NCBI GenBank assembly: GCA_964443025.1
Contig: CAYUEL010000001.1
Span: 1 to 64,000, forward strand
DNA length: 64,000 nucleotides
Origin: JAJFKJ01 sp964443025
Lineage (GTDB): Bacteria; Pseudomonadota; Gammaproteobacteria; JABCZS01
Direction of reading: 5' to 3'
Position numbers and translations under genes: made by a program. Of this stretch, positions 35,364 to 44,876 are shown piece by piece (positions within the stretch are counted from its first letter, which is position 1; the number at the start of each line of letters is the position of its first letter). The notes under the pieces were generated by a model that saw only the letters and a list, made by a program, of their open reading frames with translations, did no database searches and was not told the origin of the DNA.

Positions 35364-35813
35364 TTACTTTTCTGCTTTCTCCATGGCGCTCATGACCATG
35401 CGAAACCGTTCTGGTGCGAATATACGTCCCAAGAGCTGCAACCGCTCGAATACCAGGTTTCTATTTAAAAAGAAGCCTGGGGTATCTTCCTTGCTGCTAC
35501 TGGCTACTTCCGCAAAAATCAAAAGCTTGGAGGCCGAACCTGGCATCAGCTGATCTACATGCTGTAAAAACCGCAATGCACGTGATGATTTGATGCTGGT
35601 GAGTACCTTAATAAAGCTATCTTCTTCGCCTAATTGAAACTTTTCTATGCCTTCGGCTGCATCGCAAAGCTTCAGCAGTTTGGATTCTACTTCTTCATCA
35701 CCATCCAATACCCATTCTTCAACCGCTTCCATGGTGGCAATGATGCGATAGAGTGCGTAATCGTGCTTTTCCTGCCAATATTTCGCAACAACATCTCTAT
35801 TTAAATCAGGCAT
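35364..35813 (-). CDS. icmW: IcmW, type IV effector adaptor chaperone
   Basis: 149 aa (151 in Legionella). It carries an N-terminal MPDLNRDVVAKYWQ, acidic WVLDGDEEVESKL, LRFLQHVDQLMPGSASKLL and a C-terminal VFERLQLLGRIFAPERF helix, all characteristic of IcmW. IcmW and IcmS form the heterodimer that docks on the DotL tail and recruits effectors. The ATG at 35813 has GAGAGGA 4-6 nt upstream. It opens the icmW-icmX-BCCT-icmV-dotA block. Confidence 0.95.
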   Translation of the reverse strand: MPDLNRDVVAKYWQEKHDYALYRIIATMEAVEEWVLDGDEEVESKLLKLCDAAEGIEKFQLGEEDSFIKVLTSIKSSRALRFLQHVDQLMPGSASKLLIFAEVASSSKEDTPGFFLNRNLVFERLQLLGRIFAPERFRMVMSAMEKAEK

Positions 35814-35868
35814 GCTTCCTCTCCATGTTTGTTTATTTTAGCACTAAATAAGAGATATTGTGGACCCG

Positions 35869-35912
35869 CCCCCTTTTAAGGGGGCAAATTCATGCGCAGC
35901 ATGAATCGGGGG
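35869..35912. repeat. Tandem hairpins in the gap before icmW
   Basis: CCCCCTTTTAAGGGGG (35869-35884) is followed by ATTCATGC-GCA-GCATGAAT (35888-35906) and then CGGGGGTTTTT on the plus strand. The first palindrome can alternatively pair with the terminal GGGGG (35908-35912) around the second, making one long hairpin. It may terminate the 65-aa gene transcript or be a dispersed repeat. Confidence 0.55.
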
Positions 35913-35918
35913 TTTTTA

Positions 35919-36116
35919 TTAAATACGTGCTGAAGCAGGAGTATACTCAGTATTCTGCTGCTCATTATTATGATTTACGGATTTGCCGCGAATTCCTAGC
36001 GTTGTATGTATAGCCTTCGCATAGGTATTCAAATGGTTTTTGATTGATTTAACCGTGGGCTCTTCCCCGCTATTCTGCGGTGCAACAAAGCTAGGTCTTC
36101 CGAAACTTACTGTCAT
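35919..36116 (-). CDS. Small unrecognised protein (65 aa)
   Basis: The ATG at 36116 has GGAGG 9 nt upstream, a convincing ribosome site. The product is hydrophilic, without membrane helix or signal peptide, and has a basic middle and polar Asn/Gln-rich C-terminus (HNNEQQNTEYTPASARI). I know no family. It lies 31 bases after the resolvase-like gene and may be co-transcribed with it. A small regulatory protein or substrate is possible, but nothing supports one. Confidence 0.5.
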   Translation of the reverse strand: MTVSFGRPSFVAPQNSGEEPTVKSIKNHLNTYAKAIHTTLGIRGKSVNHNNEQQNTEYTPASARI

Positions 36117-36147
36117 TTTACTATTCCTCCATTACTCTCTTATTATA

Positions 36148-37296
36148 TTATTGTTCCATTGGCTCCTCACCAATGAATTGCTTAAATAGCGCCTCTGAGC
36201 GAGCCAGCGTTTCCGGACGGATATAAGACTCAATGTCTTCTTTCCGCCGCTTCGCGGTACGTAAAGCCACATCAACGTTGTCAGCATCCCAGCGATCCAG
36301 AGTCACTGTATGCCCCGCAGTCTGGTCTTGTGCCAATTCCCAACGCACCCTCTCTGGAACGGGTATTCGCTCCGAATTAAGTTTCTCTGCTATCTTAGAG
36401 AAAGGTAATCCAGCGTTTTGATAGTCTAGCATACGGGGGTAGTATTCAAGAACAAATTGATTAAACGCTAGGATATCGCGAATCGTATGCAAGCGTTCAA
36501 TTACCTTATCAAGGTTATGCAAATCCCATCCATCTTTGCTGGGCGGCCTGACTTGCATTGCTTTTAAGCCTTTGGCCATTTGTTCTGGGTTATATCCCTT
36601 CTGCTTAAATTCGTCCAACGTTTCGCACAAATCCAACGCCAAGTTATTCAGATCCACACGTTCCAATACTTTTTGCAATTGACTTAACACCCAAGGGCCG
36701 CCTTCGGGTGCCAAATAACCTTCTTCATTTAAGGCATCCACCATTTTGCGTTGCGAATACCCATGAATACGGTAATACGCCACGATGGGGGCTAAAATTA
36801 AGGCAAACAATACGGCACTTTCTGTTTTAGGTTTATTGACCTTGGTGATTTCTTGCAACGCATGCGGATTGCCCAAGCGTGCCAATGTTTGATCCAATCC
36901 TTCGCGAATCCGCTGACTATGACGCTCACGCAGGTAACGAGCGTTCTCAACCACCGCAGGTAATGAATGGTGATTCACCAGCGGTTGATCGATGCAATAC
37001 AGTTTTACCTTAGAAGCCAAGAGCGGATCGGTAAAATGAGCAAACCGAGTCAAGTTTTGTAGCTGAGCAACAACGATGGTTGCATTTTCACGCTTGGCAT
37101 GATCAATGGCTTTTAACAGCTCGGATAGAGTTTTATGCTTCCTATCATGAATTTCAATGTAATGTTGTAATAGCTTCTTATCTTCGCCACAATAATCAAA
37201 AATGGCTTGTTTTTGGGCCTCAATCGTCATGCCCGGTTCTGGCATTTGTTCGTCATCTGTTCGCCAGCAATAACCTACAATTTTTTCTTCACTCAT
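36148..37296 (-). CDS. Serine-recombinase-like protein with altered active site
   Basis: The ATG at 37296 is chosen because AGGTG precedes it and the family motif begins soon after; the frame is open to a TTG at 37329. The N-terminus reads VGYCWRTDDEQ, aligned with the YARVSTDEQ motif of resolvase/invertase serine recombinases. The catalytic Ser is replaced by Thr and the Arg position is shifted. EIHDRKHKTLSELLKAIDHAKRENATIVV is the matching resolvase core, and the recombinase-like DNA-binding region follows (SQRKMVDALNEEGYLAPEGGPWVLSQ). About 382 aa. It may be a DNA-binding protein without strand-exchange activity. No terminal repeats or attachment sites were seen near it. Confidence 0.62.
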   Translation of the reverse strand: MSEEKIVGYCWRTDDEQMPEPGMTIEAQKQAIFDYCGEDKKLLQHYIEIHDRKHKTLSELLKAIDHAKRENATIVVAQLQNLTRFAHFTDPLLASKVKLYCIDQPLVNHHSLPAVVENARYLRERHSQRIREGLDQTLARLGNPHALQEITKVNKPKTESAVLFALILAPIVAYYRIHGYSQRKMVDALNEEGYLAPEGGPWVLSQLQKVLERVDLNNLALDLCETLDEFKQKGYNPEQMAKGLKAMQVRPPSKDGWDLHNLDKVIERLHTIRDILAFNQFVLEYYPRMLDYQNAGLPFSKIAEKLNSERIPVPERVRWELAQDQTAGHTVTLDRWDADNVDVALRTAKRRKEDIESYIRPETLARSEALFKQFIGEEPMEQ

Positions 37297-37342
37297 TGGC
37301 ACCTGCACCTCTTCGAACCCTATCGGCAATCATATTACATTT

Positions 37343-39223
37343 TCAGGATTTGTCCAACAAACGCTTAAATTCACTTAAGCATTCGGGATTTTGTAACGCA
37401 TGTGTATTACTGACCGGTTCACCATGAATCACATGCTTCACCGCCAACTCGGATAACTTACCATTAACGGTACGCGGCACATCATTCACTTGAAAGATCT
37501 CGGCAGGCACATGACGAGGTGATGCCTGCGTGCGAATGACCGCTTTAATTCTGTGTTTTAAAGCATCATCTAATGTATGGTTAGGTTTGAGTACAACAAA
37601 AAGAAGGATGCGTTCATCCCCTTCGAATTTTTGGCCCACGGCTAATGCTTCTTGCACTTCTGGAAGTGTTTCAACAGGTTCGTAAATCTCAGCCGTTCCA
37701 ATGCGCACCCCGCCCGGATTTAGCACAGCATCGGAACGGCCGAAAATCATTACACCACTACAAGAAGTAAGCATAGCATAATCTCCGTGCGACCATGTAT
37801 TTTTAAACTTCGCAAAATAAGCTTGATGGTATTTTTTGTTGCCTTCGTCATTCCAAAAACAAACGGGCATGGATGGAAAGGGTTTTGTACATACTAATTC
37901 ACCCTGTTGCTCTTGGATACTTTCACCCTGTTCATTAAAAACTTCGACCGCCATTCCTAGCCCCCGGCATTGTAATTCACCGGCACGAACAGGTAATATC
38001 GGGCAACCCAATGCAAAACAAGAAATAATATCCGTACCGCCTGATATCGAAGATAAACATATATCCTGTTTAATTTGGCGATACACATATTCAAATGTTT
38101 CTGGCATAAGCGGCGACCCGGTGGATAAAACCGTACGTAATAGCGGTAATGAGGGTGCATGGATATTCGCCTGTTGAAGACTATGCAAGTATTTAGCACT
38201 CGTACCAAATACAGTAATATCCGCTTGTTTTAATAGGGTTAATAAACTATCGACATGGGGATAAACCGGACTGCCATCGTAAAGTACCAACGTCGCACCC
38301 ACCGCTAAACCTGACACCATCCAATTCCACATCATCCAACCGCATGTCGTCACGTACATTAATTTATCGGTTCGTTTTAAATCCGTATGCAACACCAGCT
38401 CTTTGAGATGTTGCAATAACGTTCCCCCATGCCCATGTACAATGCATTTCGGTTTTCCCGTAGTTCCCGAAGAATATAAAATAAAGGCAGGATGATCAAA
38501 CGCAACTGGTTCAAAATGAACTTCATTGGCATCATTTTGAATATCCTCTTGCCATATGATTTTTTTGAGCGATGGTAAAGCCTGTTGAAGTTGATTTATT
38601 TTTTCTACACAATCGATCTGTTTACCTTTAAATAAATAATGTGAACAAGCCACTAATACTTTCGGTTCAATTTGACTAAACCGTTCAACAATTCCTTGCA
38701 CGCCAAAATCGGGCGAACAACTGGACCAAATTGCCCCCAAACTTGTTGTGGCCAACATTGCAATGATAGTTTCGGGCATATTCGGCATGACAGCCGCAAC
38801 ACGATCGCCCTTTTTAATACCAAGTTGCTTTAACATCCATTGGCATTGCGCAACACGTTGATATAATTCTCGATAACTGAGTTTAGATTGCAATCCAAGT
38901 TCTGTATAAAATTCAATGGCGATGTGTTCATCACGATGCCGCAACCCATGTTCCGCATAATTTAATGTGGAATCTGCGAACCATTGTGTTCCTATCATTT
39001 CAGGTGTTGCTTTTAGAATAGTGCTCGGATATTGATGAAAGCGGACATTACAAAACGATGTAATACTTTCCCAAAAATGATCAGGTTCTTGAATAGACCA
39101 ATTATATAATGCTTCGTAATGCTGAAACTGTTGATGATATTTTTGGTTAATGTATTGCATGAACTGCGTGATTTGTGCAGATTCAATCTGTCGTGTCGAT
39201 GGTTGCCATAAAATGGGGTTCAT
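37343..39223 (-). CDS. aacS: Acetoacetyl-CoA synthetase
   Basis: 626 aa, the usual size of acetoacetate-CoA ligase (EC 6.2.1.16). The AMP-binding signature YSSGTTGKPK, the GWMMWNWMVSG segment and the C-terminal Lys-bearing VPRTVNGKLSE are all present. It activates the acetoacetate made by HMG-CoA lyase to acetoacetyl-CoA, which the thiolase of this operon splits to two acetyl-CoA. It overlaps mvaB by 4 bases (ATGA), the last gene of the leucine-degradation operon. Most bacteria use a CoA-transferase here, so the ATP-dependent route is a point to note. The cytosol is its place. Confidence 0.93.
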   Translation of the reverse strand: MNPILWQPSTRQIESAQITQFMQYINQKYHQQFQHYEALYNWSIQEPDHFWESITSFCNVRFHQYPSTILKATPEMIGTQWFADSTLNYAEHGLRHRDEHIAIEFYTELGLQSKLSYRELYQRVAQCQWMLKQLGIKKGDRVAAVMPNMPETIIAMLATTSLGAIWSSCSPDFGVQGIVERFSQIEPKVLVACSHYLFKGKQIDCVEKINQLQQALPSLKKIIWQEDIQNDANEVHFEPVAFDHPAFILYSSGTTGKPKCIVHGHGGTLLQHLKELVLHTDLKRTDKLMYVTTCGWMMWNWMVSGLAVGATLVLYDGSPVYPHVDSLLTLLKQADITVFGTSAKYLHSLQQANIHAPSLPLLRTVLSTGSPLMPETFEYVYRQIKQDICLSSISGGTDIISCFALGCPILPVRAGELQCRGLGMAVEVFNEQGESIQEQQGELVCTKPFPSMPVCFWNDEGNKKYHQAYFAKFKNTWSHGDYAMLTSCSGVMIFGRSDAVLNPGGVRIGTAEIYEPVETLPEVQEALAVGQKFEGDERILLFVVLKPNHTLDDALKHRIKAVIRTQASPRHVPAEIFQVNDVPRTVNGKLSELAVKHVIHGEPVSNTHALQNPECLSEFKRLLDKS

Positions 39224-40125
39224 CGTTGACTCGCTAAATAGGCAACGCCTGCTTTAGCATAATTATGTTTTTCTAATGCTTGCGTAATGAATTCACCTAC
39301 GTTACAAAGCTTCGCAAAATCAACGCCTGTTTCAATACCTAAACCATGCAAACAATACACAACATCTTCGGTCGCCACATTACCTGTTGCTCCTTTTGCA
39401 TAAGGACAACCTCCTAAACCAGCAACACTCGCGTCCACAATAGTAATGCCCATCTGCAATGCAGCCAAGATATTAGCCAACGCTTGTCCGTAAGTATCAT
39501 GAAAATGCACCGCGATTTTTTCTTTCGGAACCTGTTGCATCACGATTTTTAATACTGTTTGAACTTGTTGTGCGGTTCCCACACCAATGGTATCACCTAA
39601 TGAAACCTCATAAGCACCCATATCAAGCAGCTGTTTCGCAACTTCAGCTACTTTTTCAGGCTTCACTTTGCCTTCATAAGGACAACCGCAAATGCAAGAC
39701 ACATAAGCACGTACAGTTAATCCTTGTGTTAATGCTTGTTCAATAACATGTCGATAATTTTCTAAACTTTCTGCAATCGTGCAATTGATGTTGCGTTGTG
39801 AAAATGTTTCCGAAGCGGCTGCAAAAACAGCTATTTCTTTCACACCGGATGCAATGGCACGTTGCAAACCTTTTTCATTCGGTACTAATACAGGATAATG
39901 AATACCCGGCTTCTTATTAATTTGGGCAAAAACAGCTTCAGCGTCTTGGAGTTGCGGAATAGCTTTCGGTGAAACAAAACTTGTTGCTTCAATCACTTGC
40001 AACCCTGTTTCACTTAAACGGTTAATCAATTCAACTTTAACAGAGGTTGATACCGTTTTACTTTCATTCTGCAACCCATCACGCGGGCTGACTTCAACTA
40101 GTTTGACTCGATTGGGAAGTTGCAT
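39220..40125 (-). CDS. mvaB: Hydroxymethylglutaryl-CoA lyase
   Basis: 301 aa, TIM barrel of the HMG-CoA lyase family (EC 4.1.3.4), cleaving 3-hydroxy-3-methylglutaryl-CoA to acetyl-CoA and acetoacetate. VEVSPRDGLQNE near the N-terminus and the signature GLGGCPYAKGATGNVATED carry the metal-binding and catalytic residues (including the Cys of GGCPYA). Overlap by 1 base with liuC and 4 bases with aacS shows coupling. It is the fifth gene of the operon, equivalent to liuE. Confidence 0.95.
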   Translation of the reverse strand: MQLPNRVKLVEVSPRDGLQNESKTVSTSVKVELINRLSETGLQVIEATSFVSPKAIPQLQDAEAVFAQINKKPGIHYPVLVPNEKGLQRAIASGVKEIAVFAAASETFSQRNINCTIAESLENYRHVIEQALTQGLTVRAYVSCICGCPYEGKVKPEKVAEVAKQLLDMGAYEVSLGDTIGVGTAQQVQTVLKIVMQQVPKEKIAVHFHDTYGQALANILAALQMGITIVDASVAGLGGCPYAKGATGNVATEDVVYCLHGLGIETGVDFAKLCNVGEFITQALEKHNYAKAGVAYLASQR

Positions 40126-40946
40126 TAGGCTTCCTTAATAGGTTTCACTTCTCTCAGTTTGGGTGCCCATTCAGGTTGACGCTTCTCAAAAAATGCCGCC
40201 ATCCCTTCTTGTGCTTCTTTACTTACGCGCAATTCTGCAATAAGTTCTGCCATGACTTTATGATTAGCATCAATTTCATATTCACGCATCAGTATTTTGA
40301 TTTGCTTCAACGCTTCAGGGCCATTACGTAATAACTTAATGACCATATGTTCCAAAGCTTCATCCGCTTTGCCTTCATCAAATAACTCATGCGCCAAACC
40401 TTGTTCAAAAGCATCTGCAATATTAATCGGCGATGCCATTAACATGTAACGCTTGGCTTGCCGAACACCTAATGCTTGCACAATATAGGGTCCAATCACT
40501 GCGGGAATTAAACCTAAACGTGCTTCGGATAAGCAAAATGTCGTGGTTCTATCGGCTAATACAATATCACTGCAAGCGGCAAGACCTACTGCACCACCAT
40601 AAACACTGCCTTGAACAACGCAGATGACAGGTTTGTTAGTGCTTGCAATGACGCTCATTAAATTAGCCAGTTTTAATGCATCATTGTAATTTTCCTTTTT
40701 GGAAAAATCTTTAGCAGCAGCCATCCAATTCAGATCAGCACCTGCACAAAAATGTTTCCCCTTGCCTCGCAACACAATGACACGGACTCTATCATCTGCA
40801 TCTGCTTGAACAAATGCTTCTGTTAACTCCTCTATCATTTGCTCATTTAAAGCGTTACGTTTATCAACACGATCCAATAGAATCGTTGCTTGTTGATGCC
40901 TTACAGCTACTTTTACTGTGTCGTTTTTACATGCGGAATACGCCAA
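40125..40946 (-). CDS. liuC: Methylglutaconyl-CoA hydratase (enoyl-CoA hydratase family)
   Basis: 273 aa crotonase-fold protein. GKHFCAGADLNWM and SVYGGAVGLAACSDIVLAD supply the oxyanion hole and CoA site. DRTTTFCLSEARLGLIPAV is the segment just after. Between MCC beta and HMG-CoA lyase in a leucine operon, it should hydrate 3-methylglutaconyl-CoA to HMG-CoA (EC 4.2.1.18); substrate is inferred from context. It overlaps liuB by 20 bases and mvaB by 1. Confidence 0.9.
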   Translation of the reverse strand: MAYSACKNDTVKVAVRHQQATILLDRVDKRNALNEQMIEELTEAFVQADADDRVRVIVLRGKGKHFCAGADLNWMAAAKDFSKKENYNDALKLANLMSVIASTNKPVICVVQGSVYGGAVGLAACSDIVLADRTTTFCLSEARLGLIPAVIGPYIVQALGVRQAKRYMLMASPINIADAFEQGLAHELFDEGKADEALEHMVIKLLRNGPEALKQIKILMREYEIDANHKVMAELIAELRVSKEAQEGMAAFFEKRQPEWAPKLREVKPIKEA

Positions 40947-42534
40947 AACGTGTCTCCTCTATGGGTGCATGATTTACAATTTGTAAAGCATGGATTAATG
41001 TTGAACGCGTTTCCATAGGAGTGATAATACCATCATCCCAAAGTCTGGCGCTTGCATAATAACTACTTCCTTCGTGCTGATACTTTGCAATCATCGCAGC
41101 TTCGAATTTATCTTTTTCCTCTTGCGGCCAATCAATACCTGACTTCTTCATCTTAGCCGCTTTAACCGTTGTAAGTACTTGCGCAGCTTGTGGCCCGCCC
41201 ATCACACTGATCTTTGCATTAGGCCATGACCACAAAAAGCGAGGATCATAAGCCCTACCACACATGCCATAATTACCTGCACCAAAACTCCCACCGATGA
41301 TGATCGTCAGTTTAGGAACTCTTGCTGTTGCAACCGCATGTACCATCTTGGCGCCATCTTTAGCAATACCACCGGCTTCTGCTTGACGACCCACCATAAA
41401 ACCCGCAATGTTTTGTAAGAACAATAAAGGTATTTTACGTTGTGCACAGATCTCAATAAAATGCGTTGCTTTTAAAGCCGATTCGGAAAATAAAATACCA
41501 TTATTGGCTAATATACCAATCGGATATCCTCCGATTTCTGAAAAACAACAAACCAAGGTTTTCGCATATTCTTGCTTAAACTCTTGAAATTGTGATGCAT
41601 CGGTAATACGACAAACCACTTCACGTGCATCAAAAGGAATGCGAATGTCACTGGGTGCAATACCATTTAATTCTTCAGCCGGATATATCGGCGGCATGTA
41701 TTTTCGCTTGGTTTGATCTTTCGATAAATTTAAATGCGTGACAATACTTCGCGCTATTTTGAGTGCTTCACGATCATTCTCAGCAATGTAATCTCCCACG
41801 CCTGATTTACGGCAATGTAAATCAGCACCACCTAATTCTTCATCGGTGGTGATTTCTCCCGTGGCTGCTTTTACCAAAGGTGGTCCGGCTAAAAATATTG
41901 TCGCTTGATTTTGCACCATCACAACTTCATCGCTCATCGCAGGAACATATGCACCACCTGCGGTACAAGACCCCATCACCACAGCAATTTGTGGAATTCC
42001 ACGCGCTGACATATGCGCTTGATTATAAAAAATACGTCCGAAGTGTTCACGATCAGCAAATACTTCTGCTTGATGAGGCAAATTTGCACCACCAGAATCA
42101 ACGAGATAAATACAAGGTAAACGATTTTCCAATGCAATGTGTTGCGCGCGTAAATGTTTTTTAACCGTCAGCGGATAATAAGTGCCGCCTTTAACCGTAG
42201 CATCATTCGCAATGATCATGCAAAAGTGACCTTCGATGGTTCCAATACCTGCGATAACGCCTGCAGCAGGAACAGATTCATCATACACTTCATAGGCTGC
42301 AAAAGGTGATACTTCCAAGAATGGCGTATCTTTATCCAACAATTTTCTAATGCGTTCGCGTGCGGTTAATTTCCCTCGGCTTTTATGCTTAGCAGTGGCA
42401 TCGATGCCACCACCTTGATGAATGGTATGAAGCTTTTTTTGCAATTCATGAAGCAACGCTTCCATGTTTTTCATATTTTCTTGATATGTTTTATGGGTAA
42501 GGTCAAGCTTCGATAGATACGCGGGCATAATCAA
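40927..42534 (-). CDS. liuB: Methylcrotonyl-CoA carboxylase, beta (carboxyltransferase) subunit
   Basis: 535 aa carboxyltransferase of the biotin-dependent acyl-CoA carboxylases (EC 6.4.1.4 beta subunit). GGIDATAKHKSRGKLTARERI and SGGANLPHQAEVFADREHFGRIFYNQA are typical of MccB, and GMCGRAYDPRFLWSWPNAKISVMGG follows toward the C-terminus. It transfers CO2 from carboxybiotin to 3-methylcrotonyl-CoA. The partner alpha subunit with biotin carboxylase and biotinyl domains (liuD) is not in the operon or anywhere in the window. It overlaps the thiolase by 4 bases. Confidence 0.94.
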   Translation of the reverse strand: MIMPAYLSKLDLTHKTYQENMKNMEALLHELQKKLHTIHQGGGIDATAKHKSRGKLTARERIRKLLDKDTPFLEVSPFAAYEVYDESVPAAGVIAGIGTIEGHFCMIIANDATVKGGTYYPLTVKKHLRAQHIALENRLPCIYLVDSGGANLPHQAEVFADREHFGRIFYNQAHMSARGIPQIAVVMGSCTAGGAYVPAMSDEVVMVQNQATIFLAGPPLVKAATGEITTDEELGGADLHCRKSGVGDYIAENDREALKIARSIVTHLNLSKDQTKRKYMPPIYPAEELNGIAPSDIRIPFDAREVVCRITDASQFQEFKQEYAKTLVCCFSEIGGYPIGILANNGILFSESALKATHFIEICAQRKIPLLFLQNIAGFMVGRQAEAGGIAKDGAKMVHAVATARVPKLTIIIGGSFGAGNYGMCGRAYDPRFLWSWPNAKISVMGGPQAAQVLTTVKAAKMKKSGIDWPQEEKDKFEAAMIAKYQHEGSSYYASARLWDDGIITPMETRSTLIHALQIVNHAPIEETRFGVFRM

Positions 42535-43685
42535 ACCCTCTCAATCGCAACGGCGACGGCTTCGCCGCCTCCCAAACATAATGACGCTATTCCCCGTTTT
42601 TTATCGTTATGTTGCAACGCGTATAACAGTGTGGTTAAAATGCGAGCACCTGTTGCGCCAATCGGATGTCCCAGCGCGCAACCCCCACCATAAATATTCA
42701 TTTTATCAGCAGGGATATTTAAATCCTGCATGGTTGCCATGGTGACACATGCAAAGGCTTCATTCACTTCAAATAGATCAACGTCATTTACTTGCCAATT
42801 TAATTTTTTCAATAAACCTTGAATGGCTTTTGCAGGTGCTGTTGTAAACCATGCAGGCTCTTGCGCAAATACATGATGACTGATTATTGTTGCCAATGGT
42901 TTAATCGTTAAATCTTTCGCAGTAGATTCCGACATGATTAACAAACTAGCCGCACCATCCGCGATACTGCTGCTATTCGCCGCGGTAACCGTTCCGCCTT
43001 GTTTAAAAGCCGGTTTGAGCTTGGGTATTTTTTCTGGATTGAGTCGCATGGGCACTTCATCTTCATAAACATCATTGACTGATACAATCTCATCTTTGAA
43101 TTTGCCTGATGTCACCGCATCTTGCGCACGTTGCAGCGATAATGTTGCATAAGCATCTTGTTGTTCACGTGTAAAACCGTATTTTTCGGATGTTGCTTCA
43201 GCATATTCGCCCATGTGTCGATGTTCGTACGGATCTTGCAAACCATCGTAAACCATATGATCATACAATTCGCCATGACCCAACCGATAACCGCTACGCG
43301 CTTTTAATAATAAATATGGCGCACGTGACATGTTTTCCATACCACCAGCCACCACAATACGATGACGTCCCGCACGAATAAAATCATGCGCCATGATCAC
43401 CGCTTCTAATGCAGATCCACACACTTTGTTGATGGTGGTACAAGGTGTTGCAGGATTCAATCCTGCTTTCATCGCTGCTTGGCGTGCGGGTGCTTGTCCC
43501 AAACCTGCTGATAATACATTCCCCATGATTACCGCATCAATCGCTGATACGTTAATACCTGACTGCGCAACAACCCCTTGTATTGCTGCAGCACCTAATT
43601 CTGTCGCAGGTGTATTATTAAAAACACCTTGCATCGCACCCATCGGTGTTCTTTTAGCAGCCGCGATAATAATTGATTGTTGCAT
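42531..43685 (-). CDS. Acetyl-CoA C-acetyltransferase (thiolase)
   Basis: 384 aa thiolase II-type enzyme. The catalytic Cys is Cys89 (NKVCGSALE), the second Cys lies in the SLCLGGGEAVAVAIERV end, and the His is in GGCALGHPIGATGAR. It cleaves acetoacetyl-CoA into two acetyl-CoA (EC 2.3.1.9), finishing leucine breakdown. It begins one base into the stop of ivd (TAATG) and overlaps liuB by 4. A thiolase between ivd and liuB is not part of the classic Pseudomonas liu order. Confidence 0.93.
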   Translation of the reverse strand: MQQSIIIAAAKRTPMGAMQGVFNNTPATELGAAAIQGVVAQSGINVSAIDAVIMGNVLSAGLGQAPARQAAMKAGLNPATPCTTINKVCGSALEAVIMAHDFIRAGRHRIVVAGGMENMSRAPYLLLKARSGYRLGHGELYDHMVYDGLQDPYEHRHMGEYAEATSEKYGFTREQQDAYATLSLQRAQDAVTSGKFKDEIVSVNDVYEDEVPMRLNPEKIPKLKPAFKQGGTVTAANSSSIADGAASLLIMSESTAKDLTIKPLATIISHHVFAQEPAWFTTAPAKAIQGLLKKLNWQVNDVDLFEVNEAFACVTMATMQDLNIPADKMNIYGGGCALGHPIGATGARILTTLLYALQHNDKKRGIASLCLGGGEAVAVAIERV

Positions 43686-44836
43686 TATTTTGTCTCGTTA
43701 AATATTTCACGCCCAATGAGCATGCGACGAATTTCTGATGTACCTGCACCAATTTCATACAATTTAGCATCGCGGAAAAGACGTCCTGTCGGATATTCAT
43801 TGATGTAACCATTGCCGCCCAAACATTGAATGGCTTCGCTCGCTGCCCATGTGGCATTTTCAGCGCAATATAAAATAACGCTCGCAGCATCTTTGCGCGT
43901 GGCTTTTCCTATATCTGCTAATTTTGCAATAGCATATAAATAATGACGACTTGCATTTGTACGTGTATAAAGATCAGCCATTTTTCCTTGCATGAGTTCA
44001 AATTCCCCAATGGCTTTGCCAAATTGTTTACGTTCATGAACGTAGGGTATAACAACATCTAAACAGGCTTGCATAATACCAACCGGTCCCGCCGCCAATA
44101 CCAATCGCTCGTAATCAAGTCCGCTCATGAGCACTTTCATGCCTGCACCGACTTCACCAAGCACGTTCTCCACAGGTACCTTGCAATCTTGAAACACAAG
44201 CTCACAAGTATCCGAACCGCGCATGCCTAATTTATCGAGTTTTTGTGCGGTACTAAAACCAGAAAATTTCTTTTCAATGATAAATGCTGTAATAGAACGG
44301 TTATTAAAAGGTTCTGTTTTACCATACACAACCAATGTATCTGCTTCAGGCCCATTGGTAATCCACATCTTATTACCATTTAAAATGTAATAATCACCGT
44401 GTTTTTCAGCTTTTAATTGCATTGCTGCAACATCAGAACCCGCTGCTACTTCGCTCATCGCAAGCGCACCCACATGTTCGCCACTGATTAACTTCGGTAA
44501 ATATTTTTCTTTTTGTGCATCATTACCATTCAAAACAATTTGATTGATACATAAATTACTGTGTGCGCCATAACTTAATCCCACGGATGCACTGGCACGC
44601 GATATTTCTTCCATGGCAATCACGTGAGCCAAGTAACCCATGTTCGCGCCACCGTATTGTTCGGGCGCAGTAATACCTAAGAGGCCCAACTTACCCATTT
44701 CGGGCCACAAGTCACGGGGAAATTTGTTAGTAGAATCGATTTCATGCGCACGAGGAGCGATCATGGCCTGTGCAAACGCATATACCGATTGTTGCAATAA
44801 CTGCGAAGTTTCATCCATGAAAGCAAGGTGTGTCAT
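43685..44836 (-). CDS. ivd: Isovaleryl-CoA dehydrogenase
   Basis: 383 aa acyl-CoA dehydrogenase. Visible are the FAD-binding signatures AMSEVAAGSDVAAMQ and KMWITNGPEADTLVVYG, and RQFGKAIGEF in the C-terminal helix bundle. GLDYERLVLAAGP contains the Glu at the position used as catalytic base by IVD. It oxidises isovaleryl-CoA to 3-methylcrotonyl-CoA and passes electrons to EtfAB. First gene of the six-gene operon; the start at 44836 has no competing upstream start. cutA follows 40 bases upstream. Confidence 0.93.
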   Translation of the reverse strand: MTHLAFMDETSQLLQQSVYAFAQAMIAPRAHEIDSTNKFPRDLWPEMGKLGLLGITAPEQYGGANMGYLAHVIAMEEISRASASVGLSYGAHSNLCINQIVLNGNDAQKEKYLPKLISGEHVGALAMSEVAAGSDVAAMQLKAEKHGDYYILNGNKMWITNGPEADTLVVYGKTEPFNNRSITAFIIEKKFSGFSTAQKLDKLGMRGSDTCELVFQDCKVPVENVLGEVGAGMKVLMSGLDYERLVLAAGPVGIMQACLDVVIPYVHERKQFGKAIGEFELMQGKMADLYTRTNASRHYLYAIAKLADIGKATRKDAASVILYCAENATWAASEAIQCLGGNGYINEYPTGRLFRDAKLYEIGAGTSEIRRMLIGREIFNETK

Positions 44837-44876
44837 CTAAACTCCTGAATCCGGCCATTATACCCGTTTTTCGGTT

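Noticed and set aside
36148..37296. Insertion sequence or integron around the resolvase-like gene
   Set aside because: No terminal inverted repeats, target duplications or attachment sites could be seen on either side.
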